14,037 bases of DNA. Source: Myxococcaceae bacterium. GTDB lineage: Bacteria; Myxococcota; Myxococcia; Myxococcales; Myxococcaceae. Below are positions 1 to 7,022 of the stretch, piece after piece; position 1 is the stretch's first letter, and each line of letters begins with the position of its first letter. Location of the stretch: the NCBI GenBank assembly GCA_018262385.1, contig JAGSPQ010000028.1, positions 1 to 14,037 of the forward strand, read 5' to 3'. Under the pieces are notes generated by a model, which searched no databases, was not told the DNA's origin, and was given only the letters and a program-made list of their open reading frames with translations. The translations under genes and the position numbers were made by a program.

Positions 1-673
1 CCACCTTCTGCACCCACAGGTCTGGCTTGCCCCGCTTGTACGAGGTGTAGCCGACGGTGTTGTGGTCGGCCATCGTCGGCAGCAGGTTGATCCCACCGGC
101 GGCGACCGCGATCTGGCCGTGCCCGTCCCAGTCGGAGACGTAGACGTCCTTGCCGCCGCCGGTCTTCTTCACCCAGGTGATCCGCGACTCGAACGGCCCG
201 GTCTCGCGGGTGAAGAACTTGTAGACCGCGTTGGCGAGCTTGTGGGCCAGCTTCCGGGGCTCCTTCGCGCTCACCGACTCGCTGGCCTTGAGCTCCTCGC
301 GCCCGCTGGCGACGGTGAACAGCCGCAGGTCTCCGCGCAGCATCTCTCCGTCGCTCGAGATCTGGGTCTTCACCAGCGCGTCGGCGCCGACGTTGGTCCA
401 GTTGCCGAAGTTGATGCTGGCCGCGGTGATCCCTTCCTTCGCGTCGGCGAGGAAGCTCTTGCGGTCGAGCAGGGTGAACAGCCCGCAGCCCTTCAGATCG
501 AAGCTCAGCGCGTCGTCGAACTCGGCCAGCCGCGCCTTCGCCCCGTCGTCCTGGGTGAGGGGGACGGCGACCGCCACCGGCATCGGCCGGTAGTTGGCGC
601 CCGAGATCTCGATCACCGGCGCCTGCGCCAGCGCGGCGAAGGGAAGAAGTGCTGCGACGAGGAAGAGCTTCAT
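1..673 (-). CDS. tolB: TolB, periplasmic beta-propeller protein of the Tol-Pal system (N-terminal part; gene continues past the left edge)
   Basis: The 224 visible codons start MKLFLVAALLPFAALAQAPV, a clear Sec signal peptide with probable cleavage after ALA. They continue into the TolB N-terminal domain and the first propeller strands (SRITWVKKTGGGKDVYVSDWDG, around residues 163-184, is a typical first blade). TolB sits in the periplasm, binds Pal and interacts with TolA, and helps outer-membrane constriction during division. The ATG at 673 is preceded by GAGG (680-683) at a 6-base spacing; that site overlaps the stop codon of the upstream tolA gene, leaving 8 bp between the genes. The position directly after tolQ, tolR and tolA is the classical gene order and is the strongest support for the name. 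The rest of the propeller lies outside the window; pal would be expected beyond it. Confidence 0.9.
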   Translation of the reverse strand, partial: MKLFLVAALLPFAALAQAPVIEISGANYRPMPVAVAVPLTQDDGAKARLAEFDDALSFDLKGCGLFTLLDRKSFLADAKEGITAASINFGNWTNVGADALVKTQISSDGEMLRGDLRLFTVASGREELKASESVSAKEPRKLAHKLANAVYKFFTRETGPFESRITWVKKTGGGKDVYVSDWDGHGQIAVAAGGINLLPTMADHNTVGYTSYKRGKPDLWVQKV

Positions 674-681
674 CGGTTGCC

Positions 682-1401
682 TCAGGGAGAGAACGCCAGA
701 GTGACGCCCGCCAGCAGCACCTTCTTCAAGTGCTCCGGCGGGGGAGAGAACGGCGCCGCTTTCTTCACGGCCGACAACACTGCTTCGTCGAACAGCTCAT
801 TGCCCGAGGCTTTCTTCAGCCGCACGTCGCTCGCCTCGCCCGTGCCCGACACCTTCATCGCCACCTCGGCCTTCAACGTACGCCGCTCGGCCTCGGGAAT
901 GGTGTTCGACACGTCGTAGTAGCGCCGCACCGCGGCAGAGATGATCCCGAAGTACCGCTCGCCCTCTTCCTTGGCGGCGTCGCCGTTCGGGTCGCCGTCC
1001 GCCCGGCCCTCGAGCTCTTCCGGCCTGGCCTGCTTCGACGCGTTCTGCAGCGCCTTGAACAGATCCTGCTTCGCGGTCGGCTTCTTCGGCTCGGGGCCCG
1101 GCACCACCACCGCCTTCGGATTGGGCACGGGAATCGGAACCTCGACCTTCTCTTCCTTCTTCACCTCGGGCGGCGGCTCTTCCTTGCGCGGCAGCAGCTT
1201 CTCGTCGCGCGGCTTGCCCAGCCGCACCAGCGAGGCGGTGATCGGCTTCTGATCGAGGTTGACCAGCGCGGGCGACAGCAGCCAGCTGGCCACCAGCCCC
1301 AGCCCGATCGCCAGCGCGTGGAGGCCTACCGAGAGCGCGAAGAAGGGCACCACCTTCGACGGGCGATGCGCCAACAGACTCTGCGCGGCGGCGGGGTGCA
1401 T
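682..1401 (-). CDS. tolA: TolA/TonB-like energy-transducing envelope protein
   Basis: A 239-residue protein with a short cytoplasmic N-terminus and one membrane anchor (about residues 17-43, containing the Ser/His face SVGLHALAIGLG that such anchors use to contact TolQ/TolR). A Pro/Lys/Glu-rich periplasmic stretch follows (about 63-110), and then a C-terminal TonB/TolA-type domain (about 150-239) that ends in the usual 'DEAVLSAVKKAAPFSPPP' style helix and strand. It should couple the TolQR proton motor to outer-membrane partners such as TolB and Pal. The ATG follows the tolR stop codon with no gap (TAA then ATG), so translation is probably coupled. It is much shorter than E. coli TolA (about 420 residues) and lacks its long helical domain; the C-terminus looks closer to TonB. 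The name tolA rests on gene order; a neutral name would be TonB-family protein. Confidence 0.82.
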   Translation of the reverse strand: MHPAAAQSLLAHRPSKVVPFFALSVGLHALAIGLGLVASWLLSPALVNLDQKPITASLVRLGKPRDEKLLPRKEEPPPEVKKEEKVEVPIPVPNPKAVVVPGPEPKKPTAKQDLFKALQNASKQARPEELEGRADGDPNGDAAKEEGERYFGIISAAVRRYYDVSNTIPEAERRTLKAEVAMKVSGTGEASDVRLKKASGNELFDEAVLSAVKKAAPFSPPPEHLKKVLLAGVTLAFSP

Positions 1402-1860
1402 TTACGGTTTGGGCTTTTCCTTCTTGTCCTTCGACGCCCGGCCAGCCCCCATCGGGTCCGTGATCATCCCCACGTTGGTGATCCCCGCGCGCTGGGCGGC
1501 CGCCATCACCTCGACCACGATTCCGTAGGGCAGCTCTTTGTCGGCGTGCAGGTAGAGCTCCTTGTCGGCCTGGGCCTTGGCGTTGGTCTTCAGCTTCTCT
1601 TCCAGCTCGCCCAGCGCCACCTCGACCTCGCCGATGAAGACGTGCTTCTTCACGTCGATGCTGATCACCAGCTTCTTGTCGGAGGCCTCGACCGCGGCGG
1701 CCTTGGTCGCGGGCAGGTTCACCTTCACCCCCTGCTGAATCAGCGGCGCGGTGACCATGAAGATGATCATCAGCACCAGCATCACGTCCACCATCGGCGT
1801 GACGTTGATCTCCGACATCGTGGTGCGGCCGGGCGCACCTTTTCCGCCGCCCATTCCCAT
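1402..1860 (-). CDS. tolR: TolR/ExbD-family proton-channel subunit
   Basis: A 152-residue ExbD/TolR protein. A Gly-rich cytoplasmic start is followed by MSEINVTPMVDVMLVLMIIF, whose Asp25 is the conserved membrane-embedded proton-binding acid. A periplasmic domain follows (about 45-130) with the family's 'LYLHADKELPYGIVVEVMAAAQ' region, then a Lys-rich tail. With TolQ it forms the proton-motive-force-driven motor that energises TolA. Its ATG overlaps the tolQ stop by one base (TAATG) and its own stop touches the tolA start, so the three genes form one translationally coupled unit. An upstream AAGAGG lies about 14 bases from the ATG, too far to be convincing, which again points to coupling. The length matches E. 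coli TolR (about 142). ExbD is the alternative name, but tolB downstream favours Tol. Confidence 0.92.
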   Translation of the reverse strand: MGMGGGKGAPGRTTMSEINVTPMVDVMLVLMIIFMVTAPLIQQGVKVNLPATKAAAVEASDKKLVISIDVKKHVFIGEVEVALGELEEKLKTNAKAQADKELYLHADKELPYGIVVEVMAAAQRAGITNVGMITDPMGAGRASKDKKEKPKP

Positions 1861-2564
1861 TACTTGAAGAAGTGCCTCTTCACGATGTTGAGGAAGTCGG
1901 CCGAGAAGTTCGACATCTCGGTGTCGAACACCCGGATCCGGGCGATGAACGAGTTGTAGGCCACCACCGCGGGGATCGCCGCGAACAGCCCGGCCGCGGT
2001 CGCCAGCAGCGCGTTGCCGATCGGCGCCGCCACGGTGGCGATCGTCGCGTTGCCCTTCTCGGCGATCTCGTTGAACGCTCCCAGGATCCCCATCACGGTC
2101 CCGAAGAGTCCCACGAACGGGGCCGCCGCGCCGATCGTGCCGAGGAACGACACCCGCGCCTCCAGCTCGGTCAGCTCGGCGGTCGACGCCCGGTTGAGCG
2201 CGCGCTCGACGTTCTCGATCCCGCCCAGGCGCTCGGCCATCGCGCCCTCTTTGGCGTCCTTGTGCTGGGCCAGCTTCGACAGCTCCTCGTAGCCGGCGCG
2301 GAACACCTTGCTCAGCGGCGAGCTCTCCAGCTTCTGCGCCGAGGTGTAGATCGCGTCCAGCCGGGAGGCCTTCCAGAAGACGTCGAGGAACCCCACCGAC
2401 TGGGACCGCGCCCGCGTCAGCTGCAACGACTTCATCACGATCAGCGCCCAGGACCAGGCGGAGGCCAGCGCCAGCACCCCCAGCACCAGCAGCTCGATCA
2501 GCGAGGCCTGCTTGAGCACCTCGAGGTAGTTGATTGCGGCAAGCATGGTCGGTTGGAGTATCAT
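1860..2564 (-). CDS. tolQ: TolQ/ExbB-family proton-channel subunit
   Basis: A MotA/TolQ/ExbB family membrane protein of 234 residues, with three expected membrane segments: one near the N-terminus (LIELLVLGVLALASAWSWAL) and two in the C-terminal half. The highly conserved block runs from 'ELEARVSFLGTIGAAAPFVG' through 'LFGTVMGILGAFNEI' into 'ATVAAPIGNALLATAAGLFA'. It surrounds the TolR helices in the inner-membrane motor that energises TolA. First gene of the operon. The start is uncertain: ATG 2564 has GAAGGAA almost touching it, while ATG 2546 (MLAAINYLEV) fits the E. coli TolQ N-terminus better but has no ribosome site at normal spacing. The frame stays open upstream to 2903, but that extension covers the intergenic region and the opposite lipoprotein gene and has no family character. 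Confidence 0.9.
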   Translation of the reverse strand: MILQPTMLAAINYLEVLKQASLIELLVLGVLALASAWSWALIVMKSLQLTRARSQSVGFLDVFWKASRLDAIYTSAQKLESSPLSKVFRAGYEELSKLAQHKDAKEGAMAERLGGIENVERALNRASTAELTELEARVSFLGTIGAAAPFVGLFGTVMGILGAFNEIAEKGNATIATVAAPIGNALLATAAGLFAAIPAVVAYNSFIARIRVFDTEMSNFSADFLNIVKRHFFK

Positions 2565-2685
2565 TTCCTTCGCCGGGCCGGCAATAAAAGCCTCGAAAAT
2601 CCAGAGGTTGGCGCCGCTGACTGAATTTCCCCCACCCCGGGGCGTCTGTCGGTAGCAGCAGTCAACGAAACGGAGGAAGGGATTC
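2565..2685. promoter_or_regulatory. Divergent intergenic region between tolQ and the repeat lipoprotein gene
   Basis: These 121 bp separate two divergent start codons and must hold the promoters of both the tol operon and the lipoprotein gene. The middle part (about 2583-2632) is noticeably AT-richer than its surroundings. I could not identify a convincing pair of -35/-10 boxes in either direction. On the lipoprotein side, GGAGG at 2672-2676 stands nine bases before ATG 2686, a good ribosome binding site that fixes that start. Confidence 0.5.
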
Positions 2686-3583
2686 ATGAACGCGCGCTTG
2701 TGGGTGGCATTCCTCGCTGTGATGGGCTCGACCGGCTGCATCATCGTCGCGGGTGGCGGCACTGGAGGAGGCGCCGGAGGCGGAGGAGGCACCGCCAAGC
2801 GCGGCGACGTGACCTTCACCTGGAGCTTTGCCGGCCAGCAGTGCAACCAGGTCCCGGCGGTGAAGTCGGTGCGGGTCACCATCCCCGGCCAGACGCTCGA
2901 CAACGCGGGCGTCTTCCCCTGCCTGGTCGCCGACTACCCGGGGATCGTGCTGAAGGACTTCGCGCCCGGGAAATACGACTTCACCCTCGAGGCGATCGGC
3001 TACAGCAACGAGAAGCTCTTCGCGGGCGCGAGCAGCTTCACCATCAACGGCAGCGTGCGGGTCGACCTCGATCTGACTCCGGTCGGCGGGCCCAACTCCT
3101 ACGCCTACCTGACCTGGCGGTTCCCGGCGATGCAGGGCGCGCCCAACCCCGACTGCACCACCGCCGGCGTGGCCAACGTGCTGGTGAGCATCGACGGCGC
3201 GGCGGCGACCTCGATCGACTGCAAGCTGGGCTTCGGCACCAACCCGGGCGTCCAGACTCCCTTCCTCTCCGCCGGGGTGCACACCATCGAGCTGACCGGG
3301 GTGAACGCCACCGGCTACGCCTATTACCGGGCGACGAGCTCGCTCACGACCAGGGCGGGCGCGCCGGTGACCGCCGAGTACTCGCTGCCGTGGGCGGTCG
3401 GCGGAGTGGCGGTGAAGTGGAGCATCACCGACGGCTCGGTCGGTCAGACCTGCACCCAGGCCGGGGTCACCGACATCTACATCAACTTCGTCGACGCCCA
3501 GGGCAACCTCGTCTACGGCACCAACGGCGCAGTTCGCGCCGATGAGCAGCGCGGTCAACGTGCAGCTCTTCCGCACCCAGTAG
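2686..3583 (+). pseudogene. Secreted (probable lipoprotein) with three related Cys-containing repeats; third repeat truncated with a frame shift near 3529
   Basis: The start MNARLWVAFLAVMGSTGC is a short lipoprotein-like signal with Cys18 as the likely lipidation site, although Ser at -3 is atypical. A Gly-rich linker (22-35) follows. Two repeats of roughly 95 residues can be seen, about 41-133 (Cys53, Cys79) and 138-236 (Cys157, Cys179), each starting with a VTFTW/AYLTW-type strand, with two cysteines 22-26 residues apart and ending in alternating beta residues (VRVDLDL, VTAEYSL). A third starts at about 239 (VAVKWS, Cys256) and is normal up to YGTNG (281). The original frame then runs into unrelated sequence, while the +1 frame gives QFAPMSSAVNVQLFRTQ and a stop at 3581-3583, a good match to a repeat end. 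About 35-40 residues, including the second Cys, seem to be missing. Function unknown; Ig-like or carbohydrate-binding folds are guesses. Either a real deletion or an assembly fault. Confidence 0.65.
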
Positions 3584-3600
3584 CGGTTGGCCGGCCGCCG

Positions 3601-3627
3601 GCACGCTTCGTGGTAGTAACGCGAAGC

Positions 3628-3631
<4 letters not shown>
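3601..3631 (+). promoter_or_regulatory. Perfect 10-bp inverted repeat (hairpin) containing the murI start codon
   Basis: GCACGCTTCG (3601-3610) is the exact reverse complement of CGAAGCGTGC (3622-3631), with an 11-base loop. The likely murI GTG start (3628-3630) lies in the right arm. As RNA this would hide the start codon; as DNA it could be an operator. It also lies 17 bases after the lipoprotein stop, so it might be a terminator, but no T-run follows. The dyad is seen directly; the role is inference. Confidence 0.55.
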
Positions 3632-4439
<808 letters not shown>

Positions 4440-4443
<4 letters not shown>

Positions 4444-4623
4444 AGCACCGAACAGGTGAGCGCCCCTGCTGCGGCGAGCGATGCCCTCGCTGCGGCGGGC
4501 AGGCTCGTCCCTGCGCTCCTCGATGTGCCACCCGGCACGCCTCCGGTGCTCGTGCCTCGCGTGCCCGCCTCGCTTCGGCCTCACTCGCCTCGCGACGGGG
4601 CGCTCACCTGTTCGGTGCTCTAG
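4440..4623. repeat. MITE-like palindromic element flanked by CTAG, between the ends of murI and carF
   Basis: Positions 4440-4466 and 4597-4623 are perfect inverted repeats of 27 bases (CTAGAGCACCGAACAGGTGA, then GCGCCCC). Further complementarity is concentric with these ends: 4494-4501 pairs with 4562-4569, and the centre is a GTGCC/GGCAC hairpin (4525-4538). The whole is therefore one long imperfect palindrome and not just two ends. Both sides carry CTAG, compatible with target duplication of TA (IS630/Tc1-mariner type) or of YTAR (IS5 type); because CTAG is itself palindromic this cannot be told apart from terminal repeat. Taking out the stretch between the flanks leaves a single CTAG that would serve as stop codon for both convergent genes. 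No transposase is encoded. The alternative reading is a bidirectional terminator-type palindrome, but there is no T-tract and the arm is unusually long. Confidence 0.6.
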
Positions 4624-5426
4624 TTCTCGCTCAGCTGCTGCCGCGCCGGCTCGGTCTGCTCGGGCAGCGGCGCCACGCTCAGCGCCGCATTGAGCCCGAT
4701 GTCGTCCTTGCGCGGGATCCAGCCGAGGTACGCCGTCACCAGCCGCTCACTCGTCCGGTAGAACCCGATCTTCTTCAGCGGCCAGTTCAGCCAGCCGGTG
4801 GTGATGCAGTAGTAGTCGAGGAACGGCCGGGTGTGATGGATCTGGTGGTGCTCGGGCGGGAGGATCAGGTGCAGCCGCTGCAGCCAGGTCACCACCGTGG
4901 GGCGCTTGTCGTCGGGCTCGTGCGCCCACTTGTGAAACTGGTTGGTCATCATCACCCAGAAGATCATCGAGGTGATCGAGACCACCATGAAGAGCGCGAA
5001 GTGGTGCCACGAGTGGTCGAGCGGGGTGAGCAGCGAGCCGAGCGCCCACGGCACCGAGATCGCGCAGTTGTTGCCGTTGGTCTCGATGTAGTCGTGCCGG
5101 GTGATCGCGAGCTGATCGACGTGGTGCTCGCGGAACGGGCGAATCAGCGCCTTGCCCACCAGCGGGGTGGCGGTCGAGCCCCAGGTGTCGGCCAGCCAGT
5201 GCACGAAGCCCGAGACCCAGTCGGCGACGATGAAGCCGGTGAGGAACGCGGCCAGCGTCAGCCAGGGGCTCGCCTTCACGTACGGGGCGACCTTGACCGC
5301 GGTGGCGAGGGTGAAGGTCCAGAAGAGGACGATGCTGGTGATCTCGAAGGCCCGGTGCTTCCAGGTGTACAGCGAGCGGAGCTCCTCTGCGCTGTGCTGC
5401 TGAATCTTCAGGTCCTTGTTCGACAT
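4620..5426 (-). CDS. carF: CarF/TMEM189-family plasmanylethanolamine desaturase
   Basis: Integral membrane di-iron-type desaturase that should introduce the vinyl-ether double bond converting alkyl-ether lipids into plasmalogens; in Myxococcus xanthus CarF is also needed for the singlet-oxygen/light response. 268 residues from ATG 5426, in the family range. The family His motifs are all visible: DWVSGFVHWLADTWG (69-83, His76), FREHHVD (98-104), RHDYIETNGNN (110-120), LDHSWHH (136-142), NQFHKWAHE (162-170) and ILPPEHHQIHHTRPFLDYYC (188-207). Hydrophobic segments at about 27-47, 55-75 and 142-161 fit a membrane protein. The start is supported by GAAGGAAG just upstream and by a promoter at 5456-5485; longer reading from 5498 would begin upstream of that promoter. 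The stop TAG lies in the palindromic element. Confident on family; the light-response role in this organism is inference. Confidence 0.88.
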   Translation of the reverse strand: MSNKDLKIQQHSAEELRSLYTWKHRAFEITSIVLFWTFTLATAVKVAPYVKASPWLTLAAFLTGFIVADWVSGFVHWLADTWGSTATPLVGKALIRPFREHHVDQLAITRHDYIETNGNNCAISVPWALGSLLTPLDHSWHHFALFMVVSITSMIFWVMMTNQFHKWAHEPDDKRPTVVTWLQRLHLILPPEHHQIHHTRPFLDYYCITTGWLNWPLKKIGFYRTSERLVTAYLGWIPRKDDIGLNAALSVAPLPEQTEPARQQLSEN

Positions 5427-5455
5427 GAGCCTTCCTTCGAAGCTGGGGCCGCGAA

Positions 5456-5485
5456 GGTATACGAGAGAGTGGGGGCCGATGTCAT
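5456..5485 (-). promoter_or_regulatory. Putative sigma-70-type promoter of carF
   Basis: On the minus strand ATGACA (5480-5485, one mismatch to TTGACA) stands 18 bases before TATACC (5456-5461, four of six matches to TATAAT). Transcription would start near 5449, giving a leader of about 23 bases that contains the GAAGGAAG ribosome site (5431-5438) before ATG 5426. The geometry fits well, which is why I accept it; it is still a by-eye match. Confidence 0.5.
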
Positions 5486-5490
5486 CGGCC
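5474..5490. promoter_or_regulatory. Perfect 17-bp palindrome over the carF -35 box (candidate operator)
   Basis: GGCCGATG-T-CATCGGCC: two perfect 8-bp half-sites around one central base, covering the proposed carF -35 hexamer. A dimeric repressor or activator bound here would control carF. It lies 10 bp past the fdhD stop (5500), so a termination hairpin for fdhD is the alternative, but the one-base centre cannot form a normal loop and no T-run follows. Confidence 0.5.
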
Positions 5491-5499
5491 TGTCTCAAC

Positions 5500-6327
5500 T
5501 CACGCGATTAGGCGCGCGGGGTGGGTGTAGACGTTGAACCCGCCGCCGCGCACGAAGGCGACGAGCGTGATCCCCGCGCGCTGGGCGAGGTCGATCGCCA
5601 GCGTGCTGGCCGCCGAGACGCTCGCCACCACCGGCAGGCGCGCCATCGCCGCCTTCTGCACGATCTCGAAGCTCGATCGTCCACTGACCAGCAGCACCGC
5701 CCCCAGGCCCAGCCGGTTCGACAGCAGCAGGTCGCCCACCACCTTGTCGACCGCGTTGTGGCGCCCCACGTCTTCATGCCCCGCCAGCAGCGCTCCATCG
5801 GCGCCCAGCACCAGCGCCGCGTGGACCCCGCCGGTGCGCGCGAAGTTCTGCTGCCGCTCGGTCAACCGTTCGGGACCTCTGGCCAGCAGCTGGGCGCTCA
5901 CCGTCGCCTCGAGCGGCAGGGTGGGAATCCGGGCGAGCAGATCGTCGATCTGCCGGCGGCCGCACACGCCGCACGCCGAGGTGGTGAGCGTCCCCCGCCG
6001 GGCCGCCTCGGCGCGCTCGAGCGGCAGGTTCGCGCCCGCCGCCGGGCTCACCTCGATCACGTTCCCGTAGCCCTCGTCGCCCACCCGCCCGCAGTGCGCC
6101 ACCGAGCCGAGGTCGGCCACCGAGCGCACGATCCCTTCGGCGAACAGAAAGCCGACCGCGAGCTTCGCGTCCTCGCCCGGAGTCCGCATCGTGATCGACA
6201 CCGGCTCGGACGCGACGCGAATCTCGAGCGGCTCTTCGACCGCGATCAGATCTTCGAACGGGGTTCCATCGCGGCGCTGGGCCCGGCGGCTGGCGACCCC
6301 TTTGATCGGGTGGCTGGCCAGAGGCAT
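5500..6327 (-). CDS. fdhD: FdhD, sulfurtransferase/maturation factor for formate dehydrogenase
   Basis: Transfers sulfur from the cysteine desulfurase IscS to the bis-MGD molybdenum cofactor so that formate dehydrogenases become active. 275 residues, the family length. Signatures: EEPLEIRV and the RTPGEDAKLAVGFLFAEGIV block (48-67), the sulfur-relay CXXC in TTSACGVCGR (Cys119, Cys122), GHEDVGRHNAVDKVVGDLLL (183-202), SGRSSFEIVQKAAMA and the C-terminal FVRGGGFNVYTHP. All hallmark residues are present. The ATG is 3 bp after the stop of the upstream secreted-protein gene, so the two are probably one transcript. No formate dehydrogenase subunit is in the window, but moeA and mobA lie about 4 kb away. 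The family assignment is secure; the identity of the client enzyme is not visible. Confidence 0.95.
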   Translation of the reverse strand: MPLASHPIKGVASRRAQRRDGTPFEDLIAVEEPLEIRVASEPVSITMRTPGEDAKLAVGFLFAEGIVRSVADLGSVAHCGRVGDEGYGNVIEVSPAAGANLPLERAEAARRGTLTTSACGVCGRRQIDDLLARIPTLPLEATVSAQLLARGPERLTERQQNFARTGGVHAALVLGADGALLAGHEDVGRHNAVDKVVGDLLLSNRLGLGAVLLVSGRSSFEIVQKAAMARLPVVASVSAASTLAIDLAQRAGITLVAFVRGGGFNVYTHPARLIA

Positions 6328-6330
6328 CGC

Positions 6331-7002
6331 CTACTCGTAGTCGCTGCGCTTCTTCTTCATCGGGTTGCTCAGCTTGCCCTCTTTGAAGATCTCGACCCGG
6401 TTCGCGCCCGGCGCGTTGAGGCCCTTGGCGCTGCCGATCATCGGCTTCGCGTCCGGCGGCTGGTAGACCACCCGCACCTTCGGCCCCGCGGGGAGGCTGC
6501 CGATGTTGGCGTCGATCAGCAGGTAGATCGTCGTGTCGGCGGCGTTGATCCGCTCGGTGTCGCGCCGCAGATCGAGCTCTGCCAGAGCCATCCCCTGCTC
6601 GAGGGTGGTGGCCTCTTCCGAGAACTGCTTCACCTTGATCCGCAGCACCGACAGCGACGAGCTGTCTTTGTACTCGCGCGTCCCCTGGATGGTGATCGAC
6701 AGATCCGCCCCGGTGATCGGCGACTTCGGATCGCGCAGCTTCACCCCGGTGTTCTTGTCGTTGTCGGTGTCGAGGAAGACGGTGGTGTTCGCGCAGCGGG
6801 TGCCGCACGCGTCGCCCCAGGGGGCGCGGTTGAAGTCGACCTTGAAGGCGTAGTCGCTGCCCTGCGGCCCGACGGTGATCGCGGTGGCGACCGGCCGATC
6901 GTCCTCGGCCGGAGGCGGGGCCTTGTAGGTGATGCAGGGCTTCTCGCCGGCGACGGCGGCGCTCGCCAGCAGCAACGAAAAGAGGGCAGCGCGAACTGGC
7001 AT
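6331..7002 (-). CDS. Secreted protein of unknown function with a DxDxDxxTG calcium-loop-like motif
   Basis: From ATG 7002 the protein has 223 residues and begins MPVRAALFSLLLASAAVA-GE, a clean Sec signal peptide; the longer reading from 7047 would put 15 extra residues before it and overlap the divergent hydrolase gene. The mature part has cysteines at 23, 66 and 70 (the last two in DACGTRCANT) and FLDTDNDKNTG (77-86), whose spaced aspartates resemble a metal-binding loop. After it come alternating beta-rich segments (ADLSITIQGT, TIYLLIDANI, KVRVVYQPP) and a basic C-terminus (NPMKKKRSDYE). I do not recognise the family; a beta-sandwich of the CBM9/DOMON type is a guess from the strand pattern. 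It precedes fdhD by 3 bp in the same direction, so the two are likely cotranscribed, but a functional link is not established. No Shine-Dalgarno is visible. Confidence 0.75.
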   Translation of the reverse strand: MPVRAALFSLLLASAAVAGEKPCITYKAPPPAEDDRPVATAITVGPQGSDYAFKVDFNRAPWGDACGTRCANTTVFLDTDNDKNTGVKLRDPKSPITGADLSITIQGTREYKDSSSLSVLRIKVKQFSEEATTLEQGMALAELDLRRDTERINAADTTIYLLIDANIGSLPAGPKVRVVYQPPDAKPMIGSAKGLNAPGANRVEIFKEGKLSNPMKKKRSDYE

Positions 7003-7022
7003 GGCGGGGTACGAGACCAAAG

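Noticed and set aside
2565..2903. Extended N-terminus for TolQ back to 2903
   Set aside because: The extra 113 residues cover the intergenic region and the antisense of the lipoprotein gene, including a Pro run that is simply the antisense of its Gly linker.
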